From Pseudoalteromonas rubra (GTDB lineage Bacteria; Pseudomonadota; Gammaproteobacteria; Enterobacterales; Alteromonadaceae), in assembly GCF_000967655.1 (NCBI RefSeq), contig NZ_JXYA01000027.1, positions 1 to 64,000 of the forward strand: a stretch of 64,000 nucleotides of DNA. Direction: 5' to 3'. Position numbers and translations under genes: made by a program. The notes below the pieces were generated by a model. The model saw only the letters and a list, made by a program, of their open reading frames with translations, made no database searches and was not told where the DNA came from. This document shows, piece by piece, positions 37,601 through 47,300 of the stretch; position 1 is the first letter of the stretch; each line of letters starts with the position of its first letter.

Positions 37601-38947
37601 ATGAGCCAGCAACAAGATCCCATCTGGACGCAGATTGATGAAGTAAAACAGGCAGTGTCTGACGTTCTGGACTATGCAAAACAACTGGGGGCAACATCAG
37701 CGGAAGCGTCGATGAGTCGTACCTCAGGTTTGTCTGTCAGCACCCGTATGGGGGAAGTTGAAACGATTGAATTTAATCAGGATGGTGGATTGGGTCTGAG
37801 CGTCTATGTAGGCCAACACAAGGGCTCTGCGTCGACGGCAGACTTGGGTCCACAGGCATTACGTTCTGTGGTGGAAAAGGCGGTTGAAATTGCCAAGTTT
37901 ACATCGGACGACCCCTGTAATGGCGTGGCTGACGCAGATTTAATGCCAACCGACGTGCCGGATTTAGATCTGTTTCATCCCTGGACACTGACCCCGGAAG
38001 AAAGTGTAAAGCGCTGTTTAGAGGCGGAGCAGGCGGCATTAAATTTTGACCCACGCATCGTTAACTCGGATGGTGCCAGTGTGGCCAGTCATCAGGGCTT
38101 GCGTGTTTATGGTAACAGCCATGGCTTTCTTGCCGGATTTCCGCGCACCCGACACACTTTGAGTACTATGGTCATAGGCGAAGAAAATGGGGTGATGCAG
38201 CGCGATAATGCCTACTCAATTACGCGTGTGCATACACAGCTGAGAGATGCCGCCTCAGTGGGGATTGAGGCCGCCCAGTCGACGCTTGCCAAGCTCAACA
38301 GCCGTAAATTGGATACCATGCGGGTGCCGGTGGTATTCCGGGCCGATATTGCCAATAGCCTGTTCGGTCATCTGGTGTCTGCAATTGGCGGTGGTGCCTT
38401 GTATCGCAAGTCGAGCTTTTTGCTCGATAGCCTGGGCACTGACGTATTCGACACTTGTGTGTCTATTAAGGAGCAACCGCACCTGCGCCAGGCGCTGGCA
38501 TCAAGCCCGTTTGATGCGGAAGGTGTGCGCACGGTTGAGCGCGATATTATCAAAGACGGCATGTTGGAAACTTATTTGTTACCAAGCTATGCAGCGAGAC
38601 GTCTTGGTATGCGCAGCACAGGACATGCCGGTGGGATCCATAACTGGCTGGTACAGGCCACAGATCCGGATCTGGCGGCGCTGCTACGTACTATGGACCG
38701 GGGCTTACTGGTGACTGAGCTGATGGGACAGGGTGTCAATACGGTCACCGGTGACTATTCTCGTGGTGCCGCTGGCTTCTGGGTTGAAAATGGCGAGATC
38801 CAATATCCGGTCAGTGAGATCACCATTGCCGGTAACCTCAAAGATATGTTCAAGTCAATCAAAGCCATCGGCGGAGATATTGAAACCCGTGGTGCCGTGC
38901 AAACAGGCTCGGTACTGATCGAAAGCATGCAAATTGCCGGTCAGTGA
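37601..38947 (+). CDS. pmbA: PmbA/TldE metalloprotease partner subunit
   Basis: The 448-residue protein is the TldE-type partner of TldD. It shares the fold (for example ETIEFNQDGGLGLSVYVG and GVNTVTGDYSRGAAGFWVENG) but lacks the HExxxH zinc motif, so catalysis rests with TldD. Together they process linear peptides. The ATG at 37601 is preferred; an upstream TTG would add MWNKN. It converges on mgtE with 25 nt between stops, the gap holding a hairpin. Confidence 0.95.
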   Translation: MSQQQDPIWTQIDEVKQAVSDVLDYAKQLGATSAEASMSRTSGLSVSTRMGEVETIEFNQDGGLGLSVYVGQHKGSASTADLGPQALRSVVEKAVEIAKFTSDDPCNGVADADLMPTDVPDLDLFHPWTLTPEESVKRCLEAEQAALNFDPRIVNSDGASVASHQGLRVYGNSHGFLAGFPRTRHTLSTMVIGEENGVMQRDNAYSITRVHTQLRDAASVGIEAAQSTLAKLNSRKLDTMRVPVVFRADIANSLFGHLVSAIGGGALYRKSSFLLDSLGTDVFDTCVSIKEQPHLRQALASSPFDAEGVRTVERDIIKDGMLETYLLPSYAARRLGMRSTGHAGGIHNWLVQATDPDLAALLRTMDRGLLVTELMGQGVNTVTGDYSRGAAGFWVENGEIQYPVSEITIAGNLKDMFKSIKAIGGDIETRGAVQTGSVLIESMQIAGQ

Positions 38948-38964
38948 TGGATTGTACTGAGTGT

Positions 38965-38988
38965 CTGGCTGCTTAAACAAGCAGCCAG
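38965..38988. other. perfect 10-bp hairpin at the pmbA-mgtE convergent junction
   Basis: CTGGCTGCTT (38965-38974) and AAGCAGCCAG (38979-38988) pair perfectly around AAAC. The right arm lies within the last codons of mgtE. No U tract follows on either strand, so it probably acts as a stabilising 3' structure rather than a strong terminator. Confidence 0.5.
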
Positions 38989-40331
38989 GTTGCGGTGCCC
39001 AGGAAGGCAAAAATACCGACAATGTCGGTGACTGTGGTCAGGACAACACTGCCTGCCAGTGCCGGATCTATGTTCATTTTTTTCAGCATCAGCGGAATAC
39101 TGGCTCCGGCAATACCCGCAGCGACCAGGTTCATAAACATTGCAAAGGCAATCACGCCACCCAGTACAAAATCCCACTGCCATAAAGCAATCACCCCGGC
39201 GATCAGCAAGGACCATAACAGGCCGTTGAGTGCGCCTATGGCGAGCTCTTTGCCCAGCAAGAAGCGCTGGTTGGTGGCGTTAACATGACCCAGGGCAATA
39301 CCACGGATCACCAGTGTCAGGGTCTGACTGCCCGCTACCCCACCCATACTGGGCACTATGCCATTTAATACTGCCAGAATGGGTAGAATATCTAGAGTAC
39401 CTTCGAAAAAGCTGGCAACAAACGCGGCCATCAGGGCTGTGAGCAGATTGATCCCCAGCCAGATTGAGCGACGTCGGCTACTTTTCCACACCGGCGCAAA
39501 GGTATCTTCCTCATCATCAAGACCGGCCATACTCATCAGGCTATGTTCGGCATCTTCACGAATAACATCAACGATGTCATCGATGGTGATACGGCCCAGT
39601 AAGTGCGCGTTATCGTCGACTACCGGGGCTGAGATCCAGTTGTGGCGCTCAAACAGCTGAGCAACATCGCTTTCATCCATTGAAATGGGGATGGTTTCAC
39701 GCTCTTCATTCATCAGCTCCTTAACCAGCTTGTCTGGCTGACTGGTCAGCAGCACGCTGATGGGCAGTGCTCCTAAAAAACAATTGTCCTTATCCACCAC
39801 ATAGAGGTCATCGGTGCCATCCGGCAGCTCACCTTTAAGGCGTAAATAGCGCAATACCACATCCAGTGACACATCCGGGCGAATGGTCACTGTGTCTGTG
39901 TTCATCAGCGCGCCGGCGGAGTGCTCGACATAAGACAGTGCCTGTGTGGCCCGGGCTCGGTCTTGAGAGTCCATAGCGCCAATAACGTCCTGATAGACGG
40001 GGTCTGGGAGGCTCCTGAGGACCTCACCGAGGTCATCGTCGTCCATGTCCTCGGTTGCTGCCGCAATGAGCTCAGGCTCCATTTTGGCAATGATGCTGAG
40101 CCTGACGTCTTCCGACAGCTCTTCGAGCACGTCACCCTGTATGTCCGGATCAACCAGTTGCCACAACTGGGTTCTGACTTTATGTGGGGAGGACTCAAGC
40201 AGCAATGCCGTATCGCACGGCGGAATTTCGGCTAATGTGCGCCTGACTTGAACAAACTGACCACTGTTGAGGGCATTAGTAACTTGCTGTAAAAGCTCCA
40301 GTGTGTAGTCTTGTTCAAAAACTTCAGGCAT
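38973..40331 (-). CDS. mgtE: magnesium transporter MgtE
   Basis: The 452-residue protein shows the MgtE order: an N-terminal helical superhelix (about 1-130; repeated short helices with acidic Mg-sensing residues), two CBS domains (about 135-260), a connecting helix (about 265-290), and five transmembrane helices (about 285-450). The pore signature GSQTLTLVIRGIALGHV is present. MgtE is a Mg2+-gated channel that closes when cytoplasmic Mg2+ is high. The gene is read alone on the minus strand, downstream of the ptsO operon by about 180 bp. Confidence 0.93.
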   Translation of the reverse strand: MPEVFEQDYTLELLQQVTNALNSGQFVQVRRTLAEIPPCDTALLLESSPHKVRTQLWQLVDPDIQGDVLEELSEDVRLSIIAKMEPELIAAATEDMDDDDLGEVLRSLPDPVYQDVIGAMDSQDRARATQALSYVEHSAGALMNTDTVTIRPDVSLDVVLRYLRLKGELPDGTDDLYVVDKDNCFLGALPISVLLTSQPDKLVKELMNEERETIPISMDESDVAQLFERHNWISAPVVDDNAHLLGRITIDDIVDVIREDAEHSLMSMAGLDDEEDTFAPVWKSSRRRSIWLGINLLTALMAAFVASFFEGTLDILPILAVLNGIVPSMGGVAGSQTLTLVIRGIALGHVNATNQRFLLGKELAIGALNGLLWSLLIAGVIALWQWDFVLGGVIAFAMFMNLVAAGIAGASIPLMLKKMNIDPALAGSVVLTTVTDIVGIFAFLGTATWLLV

Positions 40332-40465
40332 AGGCGTCCCAGATTGGATAGTCGACAGTTAAGCTTGTCATGAGTGTATTGCGCACTGATTATAGGCGTA
40401 TGATAATTATAGCTGTTTTAATATCAATTGGTATAACTAAAAAAGGGGAGATAGCAGCGAGAAAG

Positions 40466-40484
40466 TGGCAGTCTGACGCTGCCA
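40466..40484 (-). terminator. weak hairpin after ptsO
   Basis: On the minus strand TGGCAG and CTGCCA pair around a 7-nt loop, followed by CTTTC rather than a full U tract. It lies about 25 nt after the ptsO stop and could end the 10-gene lpt-rpoN-ptsN transcript, but it is a weak candidate. Confidence 0.35.
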
Positions 40485-40508
40485 GAACAGGGGTAAGTCG
40501 CGTGGTCG

Positions 40509-40787
40509 CTACTCGGATTCGTTGAATTTATCGGCTATCAGGCTGCCGATGGCATGCAAAGCACGTTTGGCATCTGGCCCCTCGCAGACGACCTTCACTT
40601 CTTTACCCTGACTGCTTTCAAGCAGTAGTAACGCCAGCACGCTGTCTCCCTCGGCCTCTTTGCTGCCCTGGAATAAGGTGATATTGGCGTCAAACTGGGC
40701 TGACAGCTCGGCCAGCACGCTGGCAGCACGGGCGTGCAGCCCCAGTTTATTTTGGATCAGAAAAGTATCTTCAAAGCGTTGTGTCAT
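40509..40787 (-). CDS. ptsO: nitrogen-PTS phosphocarrier protein NPr
   Basis: The 92-residue HPr-like protein carries the active-site histidine H18 in NKLGLHARAASVLAELS. The C-terminal region (KVVCEGPDAKRALHAIGSLI) follows the HPr fold. Its place after rapZ and ptsN identifies it as NPr, which passes phosphate from EI-Ntr to PtsN (EIIA-Ntr) to sense nitrogen and potassium status. It overlaps rapZ by 4 bp. Confidence 0.94.
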   Translation of the reverse strand: MTQRFEDTFLIQNKLGLHARAASVLAELSAQFDANITLFQGSKEAEGDSVLALLLLESSQGKEVKVVCEGPDAKRALHAIGSLIADKFNESE

Positions 40788-41629
40788 TTTTCTTGTTCGC
40801 GGTGATGGATTTTCACATTGCTATGAGTACGGGCAAAACGCTCACCCAAAGTCTGGGCAAGATAGACGGAGCGGTGTTGCCCGCCGGTACAGCCTATAGA
40901 GATAGTCAGATAGCTGCGATTATTGCGCTCCAGGTGTGGCAACCAGGTTTGCACAAACGTTTGGATCTGCCAGGTAAATTTTTGCACCAGGCTGTGGCTG
41001 GCCAAGTAATCAATGACGGGCTTATCTAAACCTGTCAAAGGCTTAAGCTCAGGCTCCCAGTGTGGGTTAGGTAAAAAACGGGCGTCGAAGACGTAGTCCG
41101 CTTCTTTCGGAATACCATGTTTGAAGCCAAAAGATTCAAAGGTAATGATTAACTGTTTGTCTTTTTTACCGAGAATTTTTTCCCGGATCCGCTCCGCCAG
41201 CTGGTGGATGCTCATATCTGTGGTATCTATGGTGATATTGGCACGGCGGATAAGCGGATCAAGCAGCTCTTTTTCTTTCTTGATCGCTTTGTCCAGCGAC
41301 AAATCGGCCAGCGACAGTGGATGCAGACGACGCGTTTCGGAAAAACGACGGATCAGAATTTGGTCTTCACTATCCAGGTAGAAAATATTGGGCTCGGCAA
41401 ATCCAGGCAGGTATTCCAGAATATCGTCAAGCTCTTGCTGATCTTTTGGCAGGTTACGTACGTCAACGCTCACAGCAATTTTATCATAACTGTCTGATAC
41501 GCTGCGTACTAATGCTGGTAGCAGGTTAACTGGGATATTATCTGCGCAGTAATAGCCCAGGTCTTCCAGTACGCGAAGGGCGACTGATTTACCCGAGCCG
41601 GAACGACCACTGACAATAATTAGCTGCAC
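40784..41629 (-). CDS. rapZ: RNase adapter protein RapZ
   Basis: The 281-residue protein has the RapZ/YvcJ P-loop GRSGSGKSVAL (about 7-17). The conserved C-terminal IGCTGGQHRSVYLAQ segment (about 246-260) is where glucosamine-6-phosphate and GlmY/GlmZ RNA are bound. RapZ senses glucosamine-6-phosphate and guides RNase E to GlmZ, controlling GlmS and thus peptidoglycan and LPS precursors. Linkage to ptsN, hpf and rpoN is standard. Confidence 0.95.
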   Translation of the reverse strand: MQLIIVSGRSGSGKSVALRVLEDLGYYCADNIPVNLLPALVRSVSDSYDKIAVSVDVRNLPKDQQELDDILEYLPGFAEPNIFYLDSEDQILIRRFSETRRLHPLSLADLSLDKAIKKEKELLDPLIRRANITIDTTDMSIHQLAERIREKILGKKDKQLIITFESFGFKHGIPKEADYVFDARFLPNPHWEPELKPLTGLDKPVIDYLASHSLVQKFTWQIQTFVQTWLPHLERNNRSYLTISIGCTGGQHRSVYLAQTLGERFARTHSNVKIHHREQEK

Positions 41630-41641
41630 TGAAACTCTCCG

Positions 41642-42097
41642 CTAGTTGTCAAACTCTTCAATTATCGCAAATAACTCCTGATCATTGTGAGCTTGTCTGA
41701 TTCGTTTACAAAACACCTTGTTTTTAAGTTTATCAGCGATTGTTGCCAAGGTCTGCAAATGTTGTTGATTTTCTCCCTCGGGTACGATGAGTGCCACAAA
41801 AATGTCGACGGGTTGATTGTCGATGGCGTCAAAGGCTATGCCTTGCTGGTTAACCAGCAGCATGGCGACCACTTTATCTATGCCGGGCAGGCGGCCATGT
41901 GGCAGCGCGATCCCTTTACCTATGCCGGTACTACCGAGTTTTTCACGGCTCAGTAAAGCATCCAGGATATCGTGGGCATTACTGTCAGGAAGCTGGCTGT
42001 GAGCCAGTTCACTGATGTACTCTAAAATGCGTTTTTTGCTATTAAAAAGGACCGCAGCTTTGCTGCAGTCCTGTGAAATCAATGAGCTTAGTTTCAT
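41642..42097 (-). CDS. ptsN: PTS IIA-like nitrogen regulatory protein PtsN
   Basis: The 151-residue EIIA-Ntr domain has the phosphorylatable histidine H67 in GIGKGIALPHGRLPG. PtsN is phosphorylated by NPr and regulates potassium transport (TrkA, KdpD), sugar-phosphate and nitrogen responses. It lies 12 nt upstream of rapZ and 2 nt after hpf in the conserved order. Confidence 0.95.
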   Translation of the reverse strand: MKLSSLISQDCSKAAVLFNSKKRILEYISELAHSQLPDSNAHDILDALLSREKLGSTGIGKGIALPHGRLPGIDKVVAMLLVNQQGIAFDAIDNQPVDIFVALIVPEGENQQHLQTLATIADKLKNKVFCKRIRQAHNDQELFAIIEEFDN

Positions 42098-42099
42098 GA

Positions 42100-42387
42100 T
42101 TAGTGTCGAGTTAGCTTCTCTTTATGCTTGATCACCTGGCGATCAAGCTTGTCGATAAGTCCGTCTATTGCGGCATACATATCCCGGTGTTCGGTTGAGG
42201 CAAAGATCTCTCCCCCGTTCACATGTAATGTGGCTTCTGCTTTTTGGATCAGCTTTTCGACATCTAGGATAACATGCACATTATTGATGTGATCAAAGTG
42301 CCTTTCTAGCTTCGCAAACTTGTTTGTTACATAGTCTCTTAACGAATCGGTGATTTCTACATGTCGACCAGTTAAATTTAGTTGCAT
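42100..42387 (-). CDS. hpf: short ribosome hibernation promoting factor
   Basis: The 95-residue protein is the short form of HPF (YhbH), beginning MQLNLTGRHVEITDSLRDYV with the beta-alpha-beta-alpha fold of the S30AE family. HPF converts stationary-phase 70S dimers to inactive 100S particles with RMF. The ATG at 42387 is preferred over 42393 because AAGGA then sits 8 nt upstream. Length equals that of Escherichia coli HPF. Confidence 0.94.
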   Translation of the reverse strand: MQLNLTGRHVEITDSLRDYVTNKFAKLERHFDHINNVHVILDVEKLIQKAEATLHVNGGEIFASTEHRDMYAAIDGLIDKLDRQVIKHKEKLTRH

Positions 42388-42412
42388 AAGCATTTTCCTT
42401 CTGTAGTTACGT

Positions 42413-43921
42413 CTAAATCAGGCTTTTACGCTGATTCGACGGTGGGATAGCCAAAGACTCTCGGTATTTGGCAATTGTACGTCTAGCCACTTTGATCCCT
42501 TGATCTGCCAATACATCCGCTATTTTGCTGTCACTTAATGGCTTAGCTGTGTTTTCAGCGGCAATTAGCTTTTTGATCAATGCTCTGATTGCAGTCGAAG
42601 AGCATTCTCCTCCGTTTTCAGTGCTGACATGGCTTGAGAAGAAATACTTCAACTCATAGATACCGCGTGGCGTGTGCATATACTTTTGCGTAGTGACACG
42701 TGAAATCGTGGACTCATGCATGTCGACCATTTCGGCCACATCATTGAGTACCATCGGCTTCATTGCCTCGGGGCCATGTTCAAAGAATGCCTGTTGTTGC
42801 TGCACAATGCAATTAGTAACTTTTAATAAAGTTTCGTTACGACTTTCCAGGCTCTTGATGAACCATTTTGCCTCTTGCAGGTGCGAGCGAATAAACTGGC
42901 TATCGGTGCTCGACTTGACAGAGCGAGACATAGCGGCGTAGTGATCGTTCACTCTGATTTTTGGCATGGAATCCGGGTTGAGCTCAACAACCCAGCGTCC
43001 TTTCACCTTTTTCACCGACACATCCGGGATCACATAGTCCGCTTCTTCTTGCACTATGCTGGCAGCAGGTTTCGGATTAAGGCTGTGGATCAGGGTCATT
43101 ACTTCTTTCAGATCCGCTTCTTTGAGCTTGGTCTTTTTCATCAAAGTGCGGTAATCGCGGCTAGCCAGCAAATCAATGTGTTCAGTCAGGATTTCTTTGG
43201 TTTGAGTGAGCCAGGGGGTGTTGCGATCAAACTGGTTGAGCTGGATACACAAGCATTCCTGCAAGCTTCGCGCAGCAATACCAACGGGATCGAATAATTG
43301 CACCCGCTTCAGTACGGCTTCAACTTCGTCCAGTTCTATGTGTTCGTCGTCATTGTCCTGATTCATGCTCTCGACAATGTCTTCACAGCTGATTGTCAGC
43401 AGGCCAGCATCATCAACGGCTTCCACTATCGCCAAAGCGATGGCTCTGTCAGTTGGGCTGAAAGGCGTGAGCTCTAGTTGCCACATCATATATTCTTGCA
43501 GCGTCTCAGTGGTTTTGCCCTGATAGATGGTTTCATCTTCTGGCATCGGGCCAGAGCTGCTTGCCGGGGCTGCACTGATGTACTCGTCCCAGGTGACGTC
43601 CATTGCCAGATCGTCACTGACTGTGTCTTTGTTTAATGCAGCATCGCTGTCTTGTTCGTAGTCACTGACAGCCGAGTCCTCAAAGCTGTCATTATCATTG
43701 GTCGTGTGTTGTTCTAACTCAGTATCCGATTTGGACTGAGTTTCATTGTCATGTGATTCAGACTCACCTTCTTCCACTTCCAACAAAGGGTTGCTATCAA
43801 GCGCTTCTTGGATTTCTTGTTGGAGATCTAGCGTACTCAACTGTAACAGGCGAATGGCCTGTTGCAGCTGTGGTGTCATTGTCAGTTGCTGCCCCATGCG
43901 CAGCTGTAGCGATTGCCTCAT
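42413..43921 (-). CDS. rpoN: RNA polymerase sigma-54 factor
   Basis: The 502-residue sigma factor has the Gln/Leu-rich activator region I (about 1-50; [20 protein letters not shown], split) and an acidic region II. A core-binding domain follows, then the C-terminal DNA-binding part with the RpoN box [10 protein letters not shown] (479-488). Sigma-54 needs ATPase activators (NtrC family) and reads -24/-12 promoters, including flagellar and nitrogen genes. The conserved neighbours hpf, ptsN and rapZ are those seen in most Proteobacteria. Confidence 0.97.
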   Translation of the reverse strand: MRQSLQLRMGQQLTMTPQLQQAIRLLQLSTLDLQQEIQEALDSNPLLEVEEGESESHDNETQSKSDTELEQHTTNDNDSFEDSAVSDYEQDSDAALNKDTVSDDLAMDVTWDEYISAAPASSSGPMPEDETIYQGKTTETLQEYMMWQLELTPFSPTDRAIALAIVEAVDDAGLLTISCEDIVESMNQDNDDEHIELDEVEAVLKRVQLFDPVGIAARSLQECLCIQLNQFDRNTPWLTQTKEILTEHIDLLASRDYRTLMKKTKLKEADLKEVMTLIHSLNPKPAASIVQEEADYVIPDVSVKKVKGRWVVELNPDSMPKIRVNDHYAAMSRSVKSSTDSQFIRSHLQEAKWFIKSLESRNETLLKVTNCIVQQQQAFFEHGPEAMKPMVLNDVAEMVDMHESTISRVTTQKYMHTPRGIYELKYFFSSHVSTENGGECSSTAIRALIKKLIAAENTAKPLSDSKIADVLADQGIKVARRTIAKYRESLAIPPSNQRKSLI

Positions 43922-43965
43922 GTATCTCTAACAATCCTTTTTGTTATTTACTTCTAATCTTATAA

Positions 43966-44691
43966 CTATAGCCTGAATTGCTCACCTAGGTAGACATCCC
44001 GCACGGTTTGATCGGCCAGAACATGCTCCGGGGTGCCTGCTGCTATCAGTTCACCATGTGACACTATATAAGCTTTCTCACAGACGTCCAGCGTTTCACG
44101 TACATTGTGGTCGGTGATCAGCACGCCTATGCCGCGGTTTTTTAAGTGTTCAATAATTTTCTTTATATCTAACACCGAAATGGGATCAACGCCAGCGAAA
44201 GGCTCATCCAATAAGATAAATTTTGGATCTGCCGCAAGGGCGCGTGCAATTTCTACCCGGCGACGTTCACCACCCGACAAAGCCATGCCCTGGCTATCCC
44301 GAATATGTTGGATATTAAATTCATCTAACAACTCGTTGAGGATGACTTCTCGCTGCTCTTTATTGAGCTCCTTACGGGTTTCCAAGATGGCCATCAGGTT
44401 CTGATAGACGGTCAGTTTGCGAAAAATAGAGGATTCTTGAGGCAGGTAACCAATGCCTAACCTTGCCCGACTGTGCATAGGCAGCAAGGTAATGTCTTGA
44501 TCATCAATGTGAATGCTACCCTTATCACTGGGCACCAGGCCGACAATCATGTAAAAGGTGGTGGTTTTACCCGCGCCATTAGGGCCGAGCAGACCAACAA
44601 TACTGCCTGCCTCAACGCTCAATTCAACGTTCTTAACGACTTGCCTGCCCTTGTAGCTTTTGGCCAGTGCCGTGGCGGTTAACTTACTCAC
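43966..44691 (-). CDS. lptB: LPS export ABC transporter ATPase LptB
   Basis: The 241-residue ABC ATPase shows Walker [10 protein letters not shown] (about 36-44), Q-loop LPQESS, signature LSGGERRR and Walker [11 protein letters not shown] (about 158-167). LptB powers extraction of LPS from the inner membrane with LptF, LptG and LptC. It overlaps lptA by 4 bp; lptF/lptG are not in the window. Confidence 0.96.
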   Translation of the reverse strand: MSKLTATALAKSYKGRQVVKNVELSVEAGSIVGLLGPNGAGKTTTFYMIVGLVPSDKGSIHIDDQDITLLPMHSRARLGIGYLPQESSIFRKLTVYQNLMAILETRKELNKEQREVILNELLDEFNIQHIRDSQGMALSGGERRRVEIARALAADPKFILLDEPFAGVDPISVLDIKKIIEHLKNRGIGVLITDHNVRETLDVCEKAYIVSHGELIAAGTPEHVLADQTVRDVYLGEQFRL

Positions 44692-45227
44692 GGATTACCC
44701 TTCTCTTGTGGTTGCTTGGAATTGTCTTTTTCGGGTAAAAGAATGGTTCTAACACGGTTTTGTTCCTGTTCACCGCGCTGTGCGCTGATCAGCTTCTTTT
44801 CCATGTCGTATACAATGGTTTGGGCGCTGATCTTTTGTCCCGCCTGGCTGATTTCGGCACCGCCTTTAATCGTCAACATGCGGTTTGCAACGTCATAACG
44901 CACTTCTTTGGCAGTGGCTTTCAGTAGCGTGCCATCGGCCTGACGCTCCTGAAACACAGCTGGGCTGCCTGTGGCGACCAGCAGCTGTTTATTTTTCCCA
45001 AGCTCTTCGCGGCGATGCACTTCGAGGCGGTCGGCCAGAATCTTACGCTCGCCGTGAATGATTTCGACGTTTTCTTCGAACACGCCGATATTGGTTTGCA
45101 ACTGGGCCAGCTGGGTGCCCGAACTGATAATGACCTGATCAGCGGGTGAGTTTTCTGCGTAAGCCGCAGGATGAAACGCACTTAATGTGCACAGTAAGAT
45201 CAGGGAACAGGTTAATTTATTGCTCAT
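44688..45227 (-). CDS. lptA: LPS transport periplasmic bridge protein LptA
   Basis: The 179-residue protein has a signal peptide ([20 protein letters not shown], cleavage near AYA-EN) and an OstA/LptA beta-jelly-roll repeat fold (for example [20 protein letters not shown]). LptA forms the periplasmic bridge between LptC and LptD. The ATG at 45227 lies inside the end of lptC (11-bp overlap), so translation is coupled. A longer frame beginning upstream would lack a normal signal peptide. Confidence 0.94.
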   Translation of the reverse strand: MSNKLTCSLILLCTLSAFHPAAYAENSPADQVIISSGTQLAQLQTNIGVFEENVEIIHGERKILADRLEVHRREELGKNKQLLVATGSPAVFQERQADGTLLKATAKEVRYDVANRMLTIKGGAEISQAGQKISAQTIVYDMEKKLISAQRGEQEQNRVRTILLPEKDNSKQPQEKGNP

Positions 45228-45771
45228 AATAAATTGTTTCAGTATGGTTGATGAGTTCAATGATTTCAGTGTTGAGATCGGCCACCAGGCCTTTACCTGA
45301 AATCGTTAAGTTGGGCCCGGTAATTTCCACCGGATGTTCAGAGCGCATATGTTTTTCGTTTATATCGACCTGCACATGGTCGGCATTGATGTGCTTAATC
45401 ATGGCATCAGCTGTCAGATTGGTGGCCTGTACCTGACCTTCCAGGATCAACGTATTATTGCCATACAGAGTGGCCTCATTGGCCTTGAGCTGCCAGTTTT
45501 GCTGATCGTTATGCAGCGTAAAGATGGGCGCGGTAAAATGGCTGAAACCAAGCTCCTGATACAGCTCCATTCTGTCAGCGGTAATTTGATAGCTGAGCTG
45601 GCCATTTTCTGCATAATTGGTTTGTTTCAGGTCGATGGCAACGTAATCGGGTTTAGCCAGCACCTCTTCGGAGCGTTGGGTAACCTGACCTGATTGCGAT
45701 AAATAGGGGTACCACAGCCACAGCATAGTGAGGCTGAATACAATCAGTAGCAAGACACGAAGTACGGTCAT
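45217..45771 (-). CDS. lptC: LPS export inner-membrane anchor LptC
   Basis: The 184-residue bitopic protein has one N-terminal transmembrane helix (about 5-24) and an OstA-like periplasmic domain (for example YQITADRMELYQELGFSHF and LKANEATLYGNNTLILEGQV). LptC joins LptBFG to LptA. It overlaps kdsC by 4 bp. Confidence 0.94.
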   Translation of the reverse strand: MTVLRVLLLIVFSLTMLWLWYPYLSQSGQVTQRSEEVLAKPDYVAIDLKQTNYAENGQLSYQITADRMELYQELGFSHFTAPIFTLHNDQQNWQLKANEATLYGNNTLILEGQVQATNLTADAMIKHINADHVQVDINEKHMRSEHPVEITGPNLTISGKGLVADLNTEIIELINHTETIYYEQ

Positions 45772-46319
45772 ACGCTGCTGCCTTCATAACCCAGCGATTT
45801 GCCCTGACACAGTAGCAGTAAATCAGTGAGTTCACGCACCGCACCATAGCCACCCGGCAACAGGGTTCTGTAGTCGGCAGCACGGATCACCATCGGGTGT
45901 GCGTCTTGCACAGCAACAGACAGGCCCACTTTGAGCATGACTGGCAGGTCTGGTGCATCATCACCAATATAGGCAATTTCGTGATCGTCCAGTTGCAATG
46001 TGTCTTTCAACTCAGCGTAACCTTGCAACTTATCTTCCATCCCCTGATAGATATGTTTGACGTTGAGGCTAGTCATGCGCTGCTGAACAATCTGTGAATG
46101 ACGGCCTGTGATCACGGCAACGTCAACGCCGCCATTGATCAGCGCTTTGATGCCAAAGCCGTCTTTGGTATTAAATGCCTTTAGCTCTTCCCCTTGGTTA
46201 CCCAGATAGATACGGCCATCAGAAAACACCCCATCGATGTCGCAGATCAGCAGTTTAATCGCCTGTGCTTTACGGACAATGGCGTCGTCTATGGGCTGGT
46301 AAAGATCGGAAAACAGCAT
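45768..46319 (-). CDS. kdsC: 3-deoxy-D-manno-octulosonate-8-phosphate phosphatase KdsC
   Basis: The 183-residue HAD-family phosphatase has the motif I aspartates in LLICDIDGVFSDG (about 24-36) and motif IV in IAYIGDDAPDLPVM. KdsC releases phosphate from KDO-8-P, giving KDO for LPS inner core. It abuts kdsD (no gap) and overlaps lptC. Confidence 0.95.
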   Translation of the reverse strand: MLFSDLYQPIDDAIVRKAQAIKLLICDIDGVFSDGRIYLGNQGEELKAFNTKDGFGIKALINGGVDVAVITGRHSQIVQQRMTSLNVKHIYQGMEDKLQGYAELKDTLQLDDHEIAYIGDDAPDLPVMLKVGLSVAVQDAHPMVIRAADYRTLLPGGYGAVRELTDLLLLCQGKSLGYEGSSV

Positions 46320-47291
46320 TTATAAAACTCCTGCTCGCAGTAAATCCTGCATATTTAACGCGCCGATTGGGCAACCTTGTGCATCAATCACAATCAGGCC
46401 ATTGATGCGTTTTTTCTCCATGATATGCAATGCTTCTGCGGCCAGCATATCTTGTGTCACTGTGGTGCAGCGCTTTGTCATAACAGACTCAATCGGGGTG
46501 CTATGTAAGTCAAGTCGTTGTTCAATAATACGGCGTAAATCCCCATCTGTGAACAAGCCCTTGAGTTGCCCCTGGGCATCGACAATCGTGGTCATACCTA
46601 AGCCTTTGCCTGACATCTCAAACAGTGCGTCGGTAATGGTGCAGCCTTGTGTAACGACAGGAACGGCTTCTCCTGAATGCATCACGTCCGCCAGGGTTAG
46701 CAGCAGGCGTTTACCTAAGCTGCCACCGGGGTGTGACAGGGCAAAATCGTCCGCCGTAAAACCTCTGGCTTCGAGTAAAGCGACGGCCAGCGCGTCACCC
46801 ATGACCAGCGTCGCTGTGGTGCTCGCTGTGGGCGCAAGGCCTAAAGGACAGGCTTCTTTGGACACTTTGATACACAGGTGGATATCCGCCAGCTTTGCCA
46901 TATTCGACTCGGGATTACCCGTCATACTGATGATTTGTGCGCCAATGCGTTTAATCACCGGCACGATAGCCAATACTTCGTGGGTTTCACCTGAGTTTGA
47001 GATAAGCAGAACCACGTCATCGGCGGTGATCATGCCCAAATCGCCATGGCTTGCTTCACCCGGGTGGACAAAAAACGCCGGTGTGCCGGTACTGGCCAGT
47101 GTGGCTGCTATTTTGTTGCCAATGTGGCCGGATTTGCCCATTCCGATAACTATGATACGACCCCGGCATTGCAGCATAAGTTCACAGGCCGCGGTAAATT
47201 TTGTATCCACATACTGAGCAATTTCGGCAATGGCTTGTTGTTCGATTTCTAATACCTGCCTGGCAGAGCCGATAAAGTTGTGCGTGCTCAT
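46320..47291 (-). CDS. kdsD: D-arabinose 5-phosphate isomerase KdsD
   Basis: The 323-residue enzyme has an N-terminal SIS isomerase domain (about 40-185; GRIIVIGMGKSGHIGNKIAAT, split) and two C-terminal CBS domains (about 205-320). KdsD makes arabinose-5-phosphate, the first KDO precursor. It precedes kdsC directly and follows yrbG. Confidence 0.95.
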   Translation of the reverse strand: MSTHNFIGSARQVLEIEQQAIAEIAQYVDTKFTAACELMLQCRGRIIVIGMGKSGHIGNKIAATLASTGTPAFFVHPGEASHGDLGMITADDVVLLISNSGETHEVLAIVPVIKRIGAQIISMTGNPESNMAKLADIHLCIKVSKEACPLGLAPTASTTATLVMGDALAVALLEARGFTADDFALSHPGGSLGKRLLLTLADVMHSGEAVPVVTQGCTITDALFEMSGKGLGMTTIVDAQGQLKGLFTDGDLRRIIEQRLDLHSTPIESVMTKRCTTVTQDMLAAEALHIMEKKRINGLIVIDAQGCPIGALNMQDLLRAGVL

Positions 47292-47300
47292 GCTGAATCC

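Noticed and set aside
46402..47217. 271-codon open frame on the plus strand opposite kdsD
   Set aside because: It is fully antisense to a well-conserved gene, rich in Ser, Ala and Pro as expected for a shadow frame, and has no recognisable domain.
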